A stretch of DNA of 64,000 nucleotides. It comes from Rhodanobacter sp. LX-99 (GTDB taxonomy: Bacteria > Pseudomonadota > Gammaproteobacteria > Xanthomonadales > Rhodanobacteraceae). A program made the position numbers and the translations under genes. The stretch's first letter is position 1; each line of letters starts with the position of its first letter. The notes under the pieces were generated by a model that ran no database searches, was not told the DNA's origin, and saw only the letters and a program-made list of their open reading frames with translations. This document shows positions 25,884 to 33,799 of this stretch, piece after piece. The stretch covers positions 62,001 to 126,000 of the forward strand of contig NZ_JAHFVL010000004.1 in assembly GCF_018599185.1 (NCBI RefSeq), in the 5' to 3' direction.

Positions 25884-26459
25884 TGCGTTGACGTCGTCGT
25901 CCGTGCCGCGTGGCCGCGCCGGGCGCGGCTTGCGCGGCCCCGGCGCGGAATGCCGGCCCTGCGCCGCGTCGATCGCGTCGATCCAGCCGGCGCGCGCGGC
26001 GGGGAACGCGTCCGCGTACGGCACGTACGGCTTGATGTCGAGGATCGGCGTGCCGTCGAGCAGGTCCACTCCGCGCACGCGCAGCGAACCGTCTTCGACC
26101 GCGACCAGCTCCACCGCGGACAGGCCGATCGCGTTCGGCCGGTGCGGCGAGCGGGTCGCCAGCACGCTGCGTTTGCCGCCGCCGCGCGGCGGGCGCACCT
26201 CGGCCTTCCAGCCTTCGCTGCGGTGAAAGGCGAACAGCAGCCAGATCCGCTCGAAACCGGCGAGATCGCGCCAGGCTGCCGCGGGAAAGTCCGCCACGAA
26301 CTCGATCACCGCCTCGGCCGCCGCCTGCGTCTCGGTGCCGGCGACCACGGTGGACTGGTGCGGCGCGTCGATGCGCCGCGCGTACGGCGAACGCACGAAC
26401 GCGATCGGATGGCAGGAGAATGCGCCGGGGGTATCGTGCACGGTGGTCATGTGCGGCAT
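25878..26459 (-). CDS. trmO: tRNA (N6-threonylcarbamoyladenosine(37)-N6)-methyltransferase TrmO
   Basis: A ~193-residue member of the TrmO/YaeB family. Family motifs: PIAFVRSPYARR at the N-terminus, the central WLLFAFHRSEGW and RSPHRPNAIGLS, then LDGTPILDIKPYVPYADAF. TrmO uses S-adenosylmethionine to methylate t6A37 in tRNA-Thr. E. coli TrmO is longer because of a C-terminal domain; this is the short form. The ATG at 26450 (3 residues shorter) is the alternative start. The C-terminus is Pro/Arg-rich. It is divergent from the YCII-family gene. Confidence 0.9.
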   Translation of the reverse strand: MPHMTTVHDTPGAFSCHPIAFVRSPYARRIDAPHQSTVVAGTETQAAAEAVIEFVADFPAAAWRDLAGFERIWLLFAFHRSEGWKAEVRPPRGGGKRSVLATRSPHRPNAIGLSAVELVAVEDGSLRVRGVDLLDGTPILDIKPYVPYADAFPAARAGWIDAIDAAQGRHSAPGPRKPRPARPRGTDDDVNAS

Positions 26460-26517
26460 TATCCACGTTCGCCCGCCTCCCCCATGGTTCCGTGAACCTT
26501 CCCCCGCCGAGGACGCC

Positions 26518-26892
26518 ATGAAATTTCTCGTGATGATCTACTGCGACGACGCCTTGCTGGACGCGCTGCCGGAAGGCGAGTTCGACACCCTGATGCGCGG
26601 CTGCCTCGGTCACGCCGACGAATTGCAGGCCGATGGCCGCCTGCTCGGCTCGCAGCAGCTGGAACACCCGGCCACGGCGCGCACCCTGCGCGTGCGCGGC
26701 CAGCGCAGCAGCGTCGTCGACGGGCCGTTCGCCGAGACCAAGGAATACCTGGGCGGCTTCAACCTGATCGAGGCCGCCGACATGGACGAGGCGGTGCGGA
26801 TCGCCGCGGAGTTTCCGTGGGTGCGCACCGGCGCGATCGAGATCCGCCCGGTGCGCGACATGGATGCGGTCAGGCGGCGGGTGGGCGCGTGA
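26518..26892 (+). CDS. YCII/DGPF-domain protein
   Basis: A 124-residue YciI-like protein (MKFLVMIYCDDALL...) with the diagnostic DGPFAETKEYLGGF motif around residue 62. These dimeric alpha-beta-barrel proteins are often encoded beside ECF sigma factors, but none is here. AGGA precedes the ATG. It leads a three-gene run: the stop overlaps the GTG start of the next gene. Confidence 0.87.
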   Translation: MKFLVMIYCDDALLDALPEGEFDTLMRGCLGHADELQADGRLLGSQQLEHPATARTLRVRGQRSSVVDGPFAETKEYLGGFNLIEAADMDEAVRIAAEFPWVRTGAIEIRPVRDMDAVRRRVGA

Positions 26893-27413
26893 GCATGCGC
26901 GACGACGACGATTTCGACGCCGGCCCGGACTTCGACGAGGAGGACGACTCGGTCGAGGCGAAGGTCTGGCAGTTGCTGCTGCTGATCAATCCCGGCGACG
27001 AGGAAACCGCGCTGCAGCAGTTCGCGGATTACCGCGAGGCCGCGGAGGACGACGGCGACGAGCCGCTCGAACTGGTCGCGCGGGTGATCGACTGGCACTC
27101 CGGCTTCATGGTCGGCGCGGGCGACCTGCGTTCGCTGGTGCAGGCGCTGGACGAACTGAGCGCGCGCTGGAACCTGTCGATCGACTGGAACGGCGACCCG
27201 GACGACGACGACTTTTTCGACGACACCGACGCGGGCACCCTGCTCGGCGTCGCCTACGACCGCCTCGCCGAGTTTGGTTACACGGTGTGGGTATGGGAGA
27301 CCGACGACGATTCCCATGCCGGCTGGATCACCCTGACCCGCGACAACGAGCCGATGCGCGAACTGGCGACGGCGCTGCACGTCAACCTGCGCCTGGGCAG
27401 CGACGTGGGCTGA
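26889..27413 (+). CDS. Acidic protein, DUF6630-like
   Basis: A 174-residue, very acidic protein (DDDDFDAGPDFDEEDD near the N-terminus; DPDDDDFFDDTDAG in the middle). The pattern LGVAYDRLAEFGYTVWVWETDDDSHAGW resembles the DUF6630 family of uncharacterised proteins. The GTG at 26889 overlaps the preceding stop (GTGA), favouring translational coupling; the ATG at 26895 is the alternative. The function is unknown. Confidence 0.7.
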   Translation: MSMRDDDDFDAGPDFDEEDDSVEAKVWQLLLLINPGDEETALQQFADYREAAEDDGDEPLELVARVIDWHSGFMVGAGDLRSLVQALDELSARWNLSIDWNGDPDDDDFFDDTDAGTLLGVAYDRLAEFGYTVWVWETDDDSHAGWITLTRDNEPMRELATALHVNLRLGSDVG

Positions 27414-27441
27414 GCGGCGAAACACGGAGAACGGAACAAGC

Positions 27442-28164
27442 ATGCTGCAATTGATCGGTTTCGACGGCGACGACACGCTGTGGCACAGCGAGGGCTACTA
27501 CCGCGCGGCCAGCGAGGCGTTCGCCGCGATCATGGGGCACTACGTGGACCTGGGCGACCAGCACGTGCACGACAGCATGCTGGCCACCGAGCAGCGCAAC
27601 CTCAAGCTGTTCGGCTACGGCGCCAAGGGCATGGCGCTGTCGATGGTGGAGACGGCGATCGCGGTCAGCGACGGCCGCATCAGCGCCGCCGACATCCATC
27701 GCCTGGTCGAGCTGGGCAAGACCGTGCTGCAGCATCCAGTGGAATTGCTGCCGGGCATTCGCGCAGCGGTCGAGGCGGTGGCGCAGCGGTACGAGGTGGT
27801 GCTGATCACCAAGGGCGACCTGTTCCACCAGGAGAAGAAGGTGGCCGAGTCCGGGCTGGCCGACCTGTTCCGCCGCATCGAGATCGTGTCGGAGAAGAAC
27901 GCCACCACCTACCAGCGCGTGCTCGGCGAGTTCGCGCTGCAGCCGGCGCAGTTCGCGATGGTCGGCAACTCGCTGCGCTCGGACATCGAGCCGGTGGTGC
28001 GCCTGGGCGGCTGGGGCGTGCACCTGCCGTACCACGTGACCTGGGCGCACGAACTGGAGAACGGCCTCGGCGCCGACGAGCCGCACGTGCTCACGGTGGA
28101 CGCGCCGGCCGCGATCCCGGCGGCGGTGGAACGCTTGCGCGAGCTGGCCGGCGCTACGCCGTAG
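27442..28164 (+). CDS. HAD family hydrolase
   Basis: A 240-residue haloacid-dehalogenase-type phosphatase. Motif I is GFDGDDTLWHSE (Asp8, Asp10), motif II VVLITKGDL, the motif III lysine lies in EIVSEKNATTYQ, and motif IV is MVGNSLRSDIEP. The C1-type helical cap lies between motifs I and II. The substrate is unknown. It is 28 bases after the acidic protein gene on the same strand and ends just before a palindromic dispersed repeat. Confidence 0.87.
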   Translation: MLQLIGFDGDDTLWHSEGYYRAASEAFAAIMGHYVDLGDQHVHDSMLATEQRNLKLFGYGAKGMALSMVETAIAVSDGRISAADIHRLVELGKTVLQHPVELLPGIRAAVEAVAQRYEVVLITKGDLFHQEKKVAESGLADLFRRIEIVSEKNATTYQRVLGEFALQPAQFAMVGNSLRSDIEPVVRLGGWGVHLPYHVTWAHELENGLGADEPHVLTVDAPAAIPAAVERLRELAGATP

Positions 28165-28217
28165 GGCGGACATCCTTCGCCGTCGCACCTGGGGGGAAGT
28201 CTGGACAAGCCTTTGCT

Positions 28218-28297
28218 CGTCGTTCCAGCGAAAGCTGGAATCCAGTGTCTTCAAGGAATTGCCGAGGCACTGGATCCCAGCTTTCGCTGGGATGACG
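28218..28297. repeat. Dispersed palindromic repeat pair (GCGAAAGC type)
   Basis: Two ~30-bp units face each other: 28218-28247 (with CCAGCGAAAGCTGG) and 28268-28297 (with CCAGCTTTCGCTGG). They are inverted copies of one another apart from three positions, and each contains its own short hairpin. This is the widespread extragenic palindrome type (CGTCATTCC.GCGAAAGC.GGAATCCAG). It lies between convergent genes and may serve as a two-way transcription stop. Confidence 0.85.
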
Positions 28298-28314
28298 GCT
28301 TGTTCTGACTTTCC

Positions 28315-28569
28315 CTAGTCGTCGAAGCCGGTGTAGCCCTCGGGGAAGATCGGCGTGCCGTCCGCCTCCAACCCCGTCATGTCGGCCAGCGCCTTGGCGG
28401 CGGCGGCTTCGGCGAGGCCCTTGTCGCGGAAGCTGCGGTTCTCGCAGATCGCGTAGTACACCGGGAAGCCGTGGCGGCGCGGCGTGACCGCGAGCCAGGC
28501 GGCGTAGCGCGAGCCTTCCAGGGTGGCGCCGGAGCGGGCAAGGTAGTTGTCGAACTCGCGCTCGGCCAT
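28315..28569 (-). CDS. Small hypothetical protein, 84 residues
   Basis: I do not recognise this family. It is a soluble protein with SRYAAWLAVTPRRHGFPVYYAICENRSF in the middle, then an Ala-rich helix (GLAEAAAAKALADMTG) and an acidic end. The ATG at 28569 is chosen because the further upstream sequence is low-complexity. It is convergent with the HAD gene across the palindromic repeat. Confidence 0.65.
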   Translation of the reverse strand: MAEREFDNYLARSGATLEGSRYAAWLAVTPRRHGFPVYYAICENRSFRDKGLAEAAAAKALADMTGLEADGTPIFPEGYTGFDD

Positions 28570-28754
28570 GGTCGTCGGTTCCGCTCTGAAAGCGTGCAGT
28601 GTATAGCGCGCCGCGCTTGCCTCGCGTACCTGGCCGGGCGGGCCGACCGGCGCAGAGCGCTGCTGGGGCGATCGTTGCCGGAGTGCGGGGCGGCGAGTCA
28701 GGCGCAGATCCGCAAAACGGCCTGCAGTCGAAGGCGAGAACGGGCGGACTCGTC

Positions 28755-30692
28755 TCAACGGCTCCGGGCGCTGCTGGCGGCGCGGATCTGGTCGATGCTC
28801 AACGCTTCGCTTTCGCTCGGCGGCGGCAGGCCGGTCTTTTTGCAGAACGCGATCAGGCGCGGATCGTCACGGAAGCGCAGGATGAGCGGGTCGGTCAGCA
28901 TGAAAAAGATGTCGTGGGCCGGAGCGCGCTCCAGCCATTCCACGGTCTTGTCCGCGTCGCCGCGCAGCGCATAGGCCTGCGCGATCAGGTATGGGTAAGG
29001 GCTGTTGTCGTTCGCCCAGGCCTTTCTTGCGAGGACGTTCGCCAGCGCGGCATCCGCCGCCGCGTGGTCTGGGGAAATCTGCGTCGCAATCGCCAAATTC
29101 ATTTCCCGCCACGGCGAAGGCTGGTTTCGGGCGACATCCTGCGCGGTCTTCACGTCGCCGCGCACGATGGCGATGTACATGAGCTGGTTCCGTGGGCGTG
29201 ATGCCGGCTGCGACAGGCCTTCGGCGATGCGGAGGTACTTCGTCGCCTTGTCCAGCCGACCGGTCGCCACCAGCAACTTCGCGTATTGGTAATAGTTGAC
29301 GGTGTACAGCGGCTCGATCGAAAGGAGGTGCTCCCGCAGCCGGATCGCCTCGCCCAGTTTTCCAATGCCGCCCAGCACGTAGCCGCAGCCATTGAGGACC
29401 GTGCCATCGTCCGGCGCCAGCTGCACGGCACGGCGGCACTCGGCCAAGGCGCCCCGGTGATCGAATCCGTAGAACTGCAGGTAGGCGCGGGCTGCGTGGG
29501 CCGGGCCCAGCCCGGGCGCCAGTTGCAGCGCCTTGTCCGCCGCGAGACGTGACAAGCGCACGTGTTCGCGGGCAACCGCGGGAGCTTCGTTCCAGAACGC
29601 GGCGACGGTACTCCACGATCCCGACAGGTACGCCCATGCCACCGCATAGCCCGGGTCGAGTTGCACGGCCTGGGTCATGTACTCGGCGGCCTTGGGGAAA
29701 TCCTGGTCGTGCCCGTGCTTCAAGCCCTGCAGATAGGCGTTGTAGGCCTCGATGTTGCCGCTGGGCGGCCGGTCGTCCGGCGCGATGGCGTTCGTCGGAA
29801 GCAGTCTCGCGTGCAGGGCGCTGGCGACGGCCGAGGTGATCTCGTCCTGCAGCGCGAACAGGTCCTTGTACGGGCGATCGTAGTGCTCGGCCCACAACGT
29901 GCTGCCATCGGCGGCCCGGGTCAGCGTGGTGCTGATGCGCACGACATCGCCGGCGCGCTGCACGCTGCCGGCGAGCAGGTAGGACACGCCCAGCTTGCGG
30001 CCAATGGTCGCGCTGTCGTCCTTGCTGCCGCGGAACTGGAAGGCCGAGGTGCGACCGATCACCTTCAGTCCTTCGAACCGGGACAACGCGTCGATCAGGT
30101 TTTCCGACAGGCCGTCGGAGAAGTACAGCTGCTGCGCATCGTTGCTGGCATTGACCAGTGGCAGCACGGCGATGCTGCGCTCCATTGCCGGCTTCGGCGC
30201 GGGCAGCGTGCGCGGCCACCACTTCCAGCCGGCGAAGGCGAGCACCGCCAGCAGCGGCAGCAGCCACAGCATGGCGCGCGAAATGGCGCGCCGCCGCGTG
30301 GGTGGCGGCGCCGGCACCGTCGGCGCTTCCGGCCCGGATGCCTGCATGGCTTGCGGCGGCGTGCCGGGCGCGGGTCCGGGAAGGTCGAAGCGGTAACCCA
30401 CGCCATGCACGGTGTGCAGGTAGCGCGCAGCTTGCGCGTCCTCCCCGAGCGCATGCCGCAGCAGGGTCATCACCCGGTTCAGCACCCCCGGGGTGATGTT
30501 GCGATGGCCCCAGACGGCATCGAGGATCTCGTCGCGGGTGAAGACCCGGCCGGGCGTACCGGCGAGCAGCGCCAGCACGGCGAAGGCCTTGGGCTCCAGC
30601 GGCTGTTCGATTCCGTCGCGCAGCAGTCGCCGACCCGCGAAGTCGATCGCGGATGCGTCGAAGGCGAGCGGGGCGGGCGTTGACGGGTCCAT
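28755..30692 (-). CDS. CadC-like membrane transcriptional regulator: OmpR-type winged helix, TM, FlgO/TolB-like domain, TPRs
   Basis: A 645-residue protein. Residues about 12-104 form an OmpR/CadC winged helix (PLEPKAFAVLALLAGTPGRVFTRDEI..., ending VHGVGYRFDLP). A Pro-rich linker leads to one transmembrane helix (141-158). A FlgO/TolB-N-like domain follows (SIAVLPLVNASND, YFSDGLSENLIDALSR, GVSYLLAGSVQ) and then TPR-like repeats to the C-terminus. Such one-component regulators bind DNA from the membrane and sense periplasmic state. It is divergent from a secreted beta-propeller protein gene (302-base gap), the likely target or ligand. Confidence 0.88.
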   Translation of the reverse strand: MDPSTPAPLAFDASAIDFAGRRLLRDGIEQPLEPKAFAVLALLAGTPGRVFTRDEILDAVWGHRNITPGVLNRVMTLLRHALGEDAQAARYLHTVHGVGYRFDLPGPAPGTPPQAMQASGPEAPTVPAPPPTRRRAISRAMLWLLPLLAVLAFAGWKWWPRTLPAPKPAMERSIAVLPLVNASNDAQQLYFSDGLSENLIDALSRFEGLKVIGRTSAFQFRGSKDDSATIGRKLGVSYLLAGSVQRAGDVVRISTTLTRAADGSTLWAEHYDRPYKDLFALQDEITSAVASALHARLLPTNAIAPDDRPPSGNIEAYNAYLQGLKHGHDQDFPKAAEYMTQAVQLDPGYAVAWAYLSGSWSTVAAFWNEAPAVAREHVRLSRLAADKALQLAPGLGPAHAARAYLQFYGFDHRGALAECRRAVQLAPDDGTVLNGCGYVLGGIGKLGEAIRLREHLLSIEPLYTVNYYQYAKLLVATGRLDKATKYLRIAEGLSQPASRPRNQLMYIAIVRGDVKTAQDVARNQPSPWREMNLAIATQISPDHAAADAALANVLARKAWANDNSPYPYLIAQAYALRGDADKTVEWLERAPAHDIFFMLTDPLILRFRDDPRLIAFCKKTGLPPPSESEALSIDQIRAASSARSR

Positions 30693-30994
30693 GGCGTCCT
30701 GTGGCGGGCGGCGCACTTGGGTGGACGAAAACCGGCGCTGCGGGCGGCCCCAATGTTTTCCCAAGGAATCCAAGCAAAGTCCAGTGCTTTCCCAGCGGCG
30801 GCCTCAAGACCCGCGGCGCCGTATCCCCGAACCTGAGCGCACCGGCATTCGCCGGCGCGCAGTCGAGGAGGTCGCCGTGAACCGCCGCACCCGCTTCCGC
30901 AAGGCGAGCCACGCATCGTCGCCATTGCGCAGCAAGCCCGCTGAGAAGGGTTCTTCTCCGCTGTCATCCACACCACATGTGTAGGGAGATACGC
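30693..30994. other. Intergenic region between the CadC-like regulator and the propeller gene
   Basis: The 302 bases contain no gene I can support. A less GC-rich stretch at about 30750-30800 (TTTTCCCAAGGAATCCAAGCAAAG area) may hold promoter or operator sites. CACATGTG at 30974-30981 is an 8-bp palindrome just before the ribosome site of the propeller gene. Confidence 0.4.
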
Positions 30995-31972
30995 ATGAAC
31001 CGCAAATACCAACAATGCGCATTGGCCATTGCCGTCATCCTGTCCGCCAATACCTATGCCGAGAACTACGGCGCGTGGGGCAACGCGGTGCCCGCACCCG
31101 GGATCAACACCGCGGCCGCCGAAGGCTGCCCGATCGAATCGCCGGACGGGCAGAACCTGTATTTCATGTCCACCCGCAATGGCGGCCTGGACAACTGGCG
31201 CGCAACCTGGAATGTCGCGATGCGCAGCTGGGACAACGTCACCAACCTCGGTGCGCCGGTGAATTCCGCCACCGCCGCCGACTACTGCCCCACGCCGTTG
31301 CCCGGCAAGTGGCTGCTGTTCGTCAGCTCGCGGCAGAACTCCGAAGATTGCGTCGGGTGCAAGGCGATGCCGCCGCCGCCGCCCGGCAGCCCGCCGGCCG
31401 GCGACATCTTCCTGACTCGGGAAAACCCCGCGCACGGCTGGGCGACGCCGGTGGATCTGGGCGGCTATGCGGACGGCGGCCCGAACACCAAGGGTTCGGA
31501 ATACAGCCCGTCGGTCGTGGAAACCGCCGAAGGTACCTTCCTGTACTTCTCCAGCGACGGCTATCCGGACAGCAAGAGCCATGACATCTACATGAGTCGC
31601 CTGCGCGCCGACGGCACCTTCGGGCCCGGCGTGCGCGTGGCCGAGCTGAGTACCGATGCCGCCGACCTGATGCCCAACGTGCGCAGGGACGGTCTGGAAA
31701 TCGTGTTCAGCAGCAACCGCGCCAGCGCCGATCCGCGCAACCAGGACATCTGGTATGCGACGCGGCCGAATACCGCCTCGCCGTGGACGATACGCGGTCG
31801 GATCGAGAACACCGCCGTCAACACGATGGACGGAGCGGAAACCCGCGCCACGCTGTCTGCCGACGGCACCCGCCTGTATTTCGGGCGCAAGCACTTTGCC
31901 CAGGTGCCGGCCGACCCGGGTGACGTCTATGTCAGCACGCGCGTCAAATTGTTCTGGGGCAGCGGGCGCTGA
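30995..31972 (+). CDS. Exported WD40-like (PD40/TolB-type) beta-propeller protein
   Basis: A 325-residue protein with a signal peptide (cleavage after SANTYA). Several PD40-type blades are visible: ESPDGQNLYFMSTRNGG, TPLPGKWLLFVSSRQ, GTFLYFSSDGYP, RRDGLEIVFSSNRAS and SADGTRLYFGRK. A CVGC pair and a poly-proline stretch sit in one loop. These repeats usually bind proteins or glycans in the periplasm or outside. GGGAG precedes the ATG. Divergent pairing with a CadC-like regulator suggests the two act together. Confidence 0.82.
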   Translation: MNRKYQQCALAIAVILSANTYAENYGAWGNAVPAPGINTAAAEGCPIESPDGQNLYFMSTRNGGLDNWRATWNVAMRSWDNVTNLGAPVNSATAADYCPTPLPGKWLLFVSSRQNSEDCVGCKAMPPPPPGSPPAGDIFLTRENPAHGWATPVDLGGYADGGPNTKGSEYSPSVVETAEGTFLYFSSDGYPDSKSHDIYMSRLRADGTFGPGVRVAELSTDAADLMPNVRRDGLEIVFSSNRASADPRNQDIWYATRPNTASPWTIRGRIENTAVNTMDGAETRATLSADGTRLYFGRKHFAQVPADPGDVYVSTRVKLFWGSGR

Positions 31973-32005
31973 ATCCTCCGCCAGGGAGGTCGGAAGAATG
32001 CGGTC

Positions 32006-32028
32006 GCGGCGGCGGTGGTCGCCGCCGC
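32006..32028. terminator. GC hairpin after the propeller gene
   Basis: A perfect 9-bp stem (GCGGCGGCG ... CGCCGCCGC) with a 5-base loop lies 34 bases after the stop codon. There is no T-tract, so it may be only a weak or factor-dependent stop. Confidence 0.4.
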
Positions 32029-32103
32029 GGCCGCAGCCACGTCCGCGCTGCGGTCGGAAAGCGTGCAGTGCATCGCGTGGCCCGCTTGCCTCATCATGGC
32101 GCG

Positions 32104-32562
32104 ATGACTGCCGACCCGTCGCCGCCGCCGCGCATCGTGCTGGACACCAATGTGTGCCTGGACCTGTTCCTGTTCCGCGATCCCTCGTGCGCGCGGCTGC
32201 TGGCGGCGCTGCAGGCCGGCACGGTGCAGGCGGTGACCCGCGACGATTGCCGCGAGGAATGGCAGCGCGTGCTGCACTATCCGCAGCTGCCGATCGAGGA
32301 ACCCATGCGGTCGGGGTTGCGCGCCGCGTACGACGCGCTGCTGCAGTCGCTGCCGCCCGCGGCGACCGGCGCGCCCGACGAGGCGTGCCTGCCGCGTTGC
32401 GCCGATCCGGACGACCAGAAATTCCTGCAGCTGGCACTGGCTGCACGGGCCAGCTGGCTGCTCAGCAAGGACAAGGAGTTGCTCAAGCTCGATCGCCGGA
32501 CACGCCGCGCCGGGCTGTTTGCAATCCTGTTGCCGCAGGACTGGTTGCCGGGCGGGTGCTGA
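32104..32562 (+). CDS. PIN-domain protein, putative toxin-antitoxin toxin component
   Basis: A 152-residue PIN domain (PIN_3 type). Acidic active-site residues are visible: Asp14 in VLDTNVCLDLF, the REE segment of RDDCREEW, ADPDDQKFLQLA, and the C-terminal SKDKELLKL. PIN proteins are metal-dependent RNases. No antitoxin gene is seen immediately upstream (130 bases without an ORF), so the protein may be a solitary member; this PIN_3 group is often annotated that way. Confidence 0.82.
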   Translation: MTADPSPPPRIVLDTNVCLDLFLFRDPSCARLLAALQAGTVQAVTRDDCREEWQRVLHYPQLPIEEPMRSGLRAAYDALLQSLPPAATGAPDEACLPRCADPDDQKFLQLALAARASWLLSKDKELLKLDRRTRRAGLFAILLPQDWLPGGC

Positions 32563-32594
32563 TGCGGCGTGGTCCGTGCAGGCGCCGGTGCCGG

Positions 32595-32990
32595 TCAGCG
32601 TGATGGCGCCGATGCCTGCGGATTTCGCGCCGGCATGCAGTCCGGCGTCTCGGGCCGGGCGTCGTGGCTGACGCAGAAGCGGAAGCCCGTCGGCAGGCCG
32701 GTGATGTCCCGGCTCGTTCCGCTCGCCAGCGCGAACTGCCTGACGAGGTCGGCGGGGCACGGCGCGGCCGGCGGCGCCATCGTGCAGTCGCGCGGAAACA
32801 GTTCGTAGTGGCAGCTGCCGCTGACGCTGGCAATGCAGGCGAAGTGGGCGATGCCGGCGACGATGCGGGTCTGGCTGTAGAGCACCTCGGTGCCGTCGGC
32901 GGATGTGCGCGTGACGACGGTGCGGTCGCCCCAGCCGTCGCTGCCGATCAGCGCGAGAAGAAAATAAAGCGCGGCGATGAGGTAGTGCAT
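32595..32990 (-). CDS. Exported hypothetical protein, 131 residues
   Basis: A short hydrophobic N-terminus (MHYLIAALYFLLALIG) is followed by a Cys-containing periplasmic part (ACIASVSGSCHYELFPRDCTM, PCPADL, FCVSHD, DCMPARN). Six or more cysteines suggest disulphides. No family is recognised. It lies downstream of the LytTR response-regulator gene on the same strand (41 bases), so it may be co-transcribed with the two-component system. Confidence 0.65.
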   Translation of the reverse strand: MHYLIAALYFLLALIGSDGWGDRTVVTRTSADGTEVLYSQTRIVAGIAHFACIASVSGSCHYELFPRDCTMAPPAAPCPADLVRQFALASGTSRDITGLPTGFRFCVSHDARPETPDCMPARNPQASAPSR

Positions 32991-33031
32991 AGGTAACCTG
33001 CCCTGGTCGGTGGGGCCGCGTGGCGGCCCGG

Positions 33032-33799
33032 CTACATGTTGCGGAACAGCGCCATGAACGGCTGGCTGACGGTCAGCGTTTCCGGCCGTTGCCGCAGCCG
33101 CACGACGCCCTTGCCGGTGTCGTCGCGCACGATCGAGGCAATTGCCTTGATGTTGACGATGGTGGAGCGGTGGATCTGCTTGAACACGGCCGGGTCGAGC
33201 ACCTCGAGCAGTTCGCGGATCGGCGTGCGCAGCAGCGCCTCGCCGTCGCCGGTCATCACCGTGGTGTACTTGTTGTCGGCGCGGAAGTAGGCCACGTCGT
33301 CGAGCAGGATGAGCCGGGTTTCGCGGCCGGCGCTGGCGGTGACCCAGTTCAGCGGCGGCTGCGCGCGCGGCGACAGGCTGCTGCCGAGCTGCCGGACCAG
33401 CGCGGCGAGTGTGGCACTGTCGGCAGGTCCGGCGGCCGCGCGCGCCTGCAGGCGCTGCACGGTGGCGGCCAGCCGGTCGGCGACGATCGGCTTGAGCAGG
33501 TAGTCGATCGCGCCGCGTTCGAAGGCGTCGATGGCGTACTGGTCGTAGGCGGTGACGAACACGACCTGGGTGGCGGGGCTGATCTCGGGGATGGCGGCGG
33601 CCACGTCCAGGCCGGTCAGGCCGGGCATGCGGATGTCGAGGAAGGCGACGTCGGGCCGGTGTTCGGCGATCGCCTCCAGCGCGCTGGCGCCGTCCTCGCA
33701 TTCGGCGACGATGCGCAGTTCCGGCCAAGCCTTGCCGAGCTGTTCCAGCAGGGCCTTGCGCAGCAGGGTTTCATCCTCGGCGACGATGGCTTCAAACAT
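33032..33799 (-). CDS. LytTR-family response regulator
   Basis: A 255-residue response regulator. Receiver domain residues 1-120 have the phospho-acceptor Asp55 in AFLDIRMPG, acidic EDE (residues 8-10), the switch region VFVTAYDQYAI and the lysine in DYLLKPI. The C-terminal LytTR DNA-binding domain spans about residues 155-255 (VAYFRADNKYTTV, FKQIHRSTIVNI). It overlaps the 3' end of the sensor kinase gene by 8 bases. The family (AlgR/LytR/YehT) regulates envelope, alginate-like or peptide-uptake genes. Confidence 0.92.
   Translation of the reverse strand: MFEAIVAEDETLLRKALLEQLGKAWPELRIVAECEDGASALEAIAEHRPDVAFLDIRMPGLTGLDVAAAIPEISPATQVVFVTAYDQYAIDAFERGAIDYLLKPIVADRLAATVQRLQARAAAGPADSATLAALVRQLGSSLSPRAQPPLNWVTASAGRETRLILLDDVAYFRADNKYTTVMTGDGEALLRTPIRELLEVLDPAVFKQIHRSTIVNIKAIASIVRDDTGKGVVRLRQRPETLTVSQPFMALFRNM

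Noticed and set aside
32104..32562. Complete toxin-antitoxin pair at the PIN gene
   Set aside because: No antitoxin-like ORF is visible in the 130 bases upstream or directly downstream; only the PIN protein is reported.
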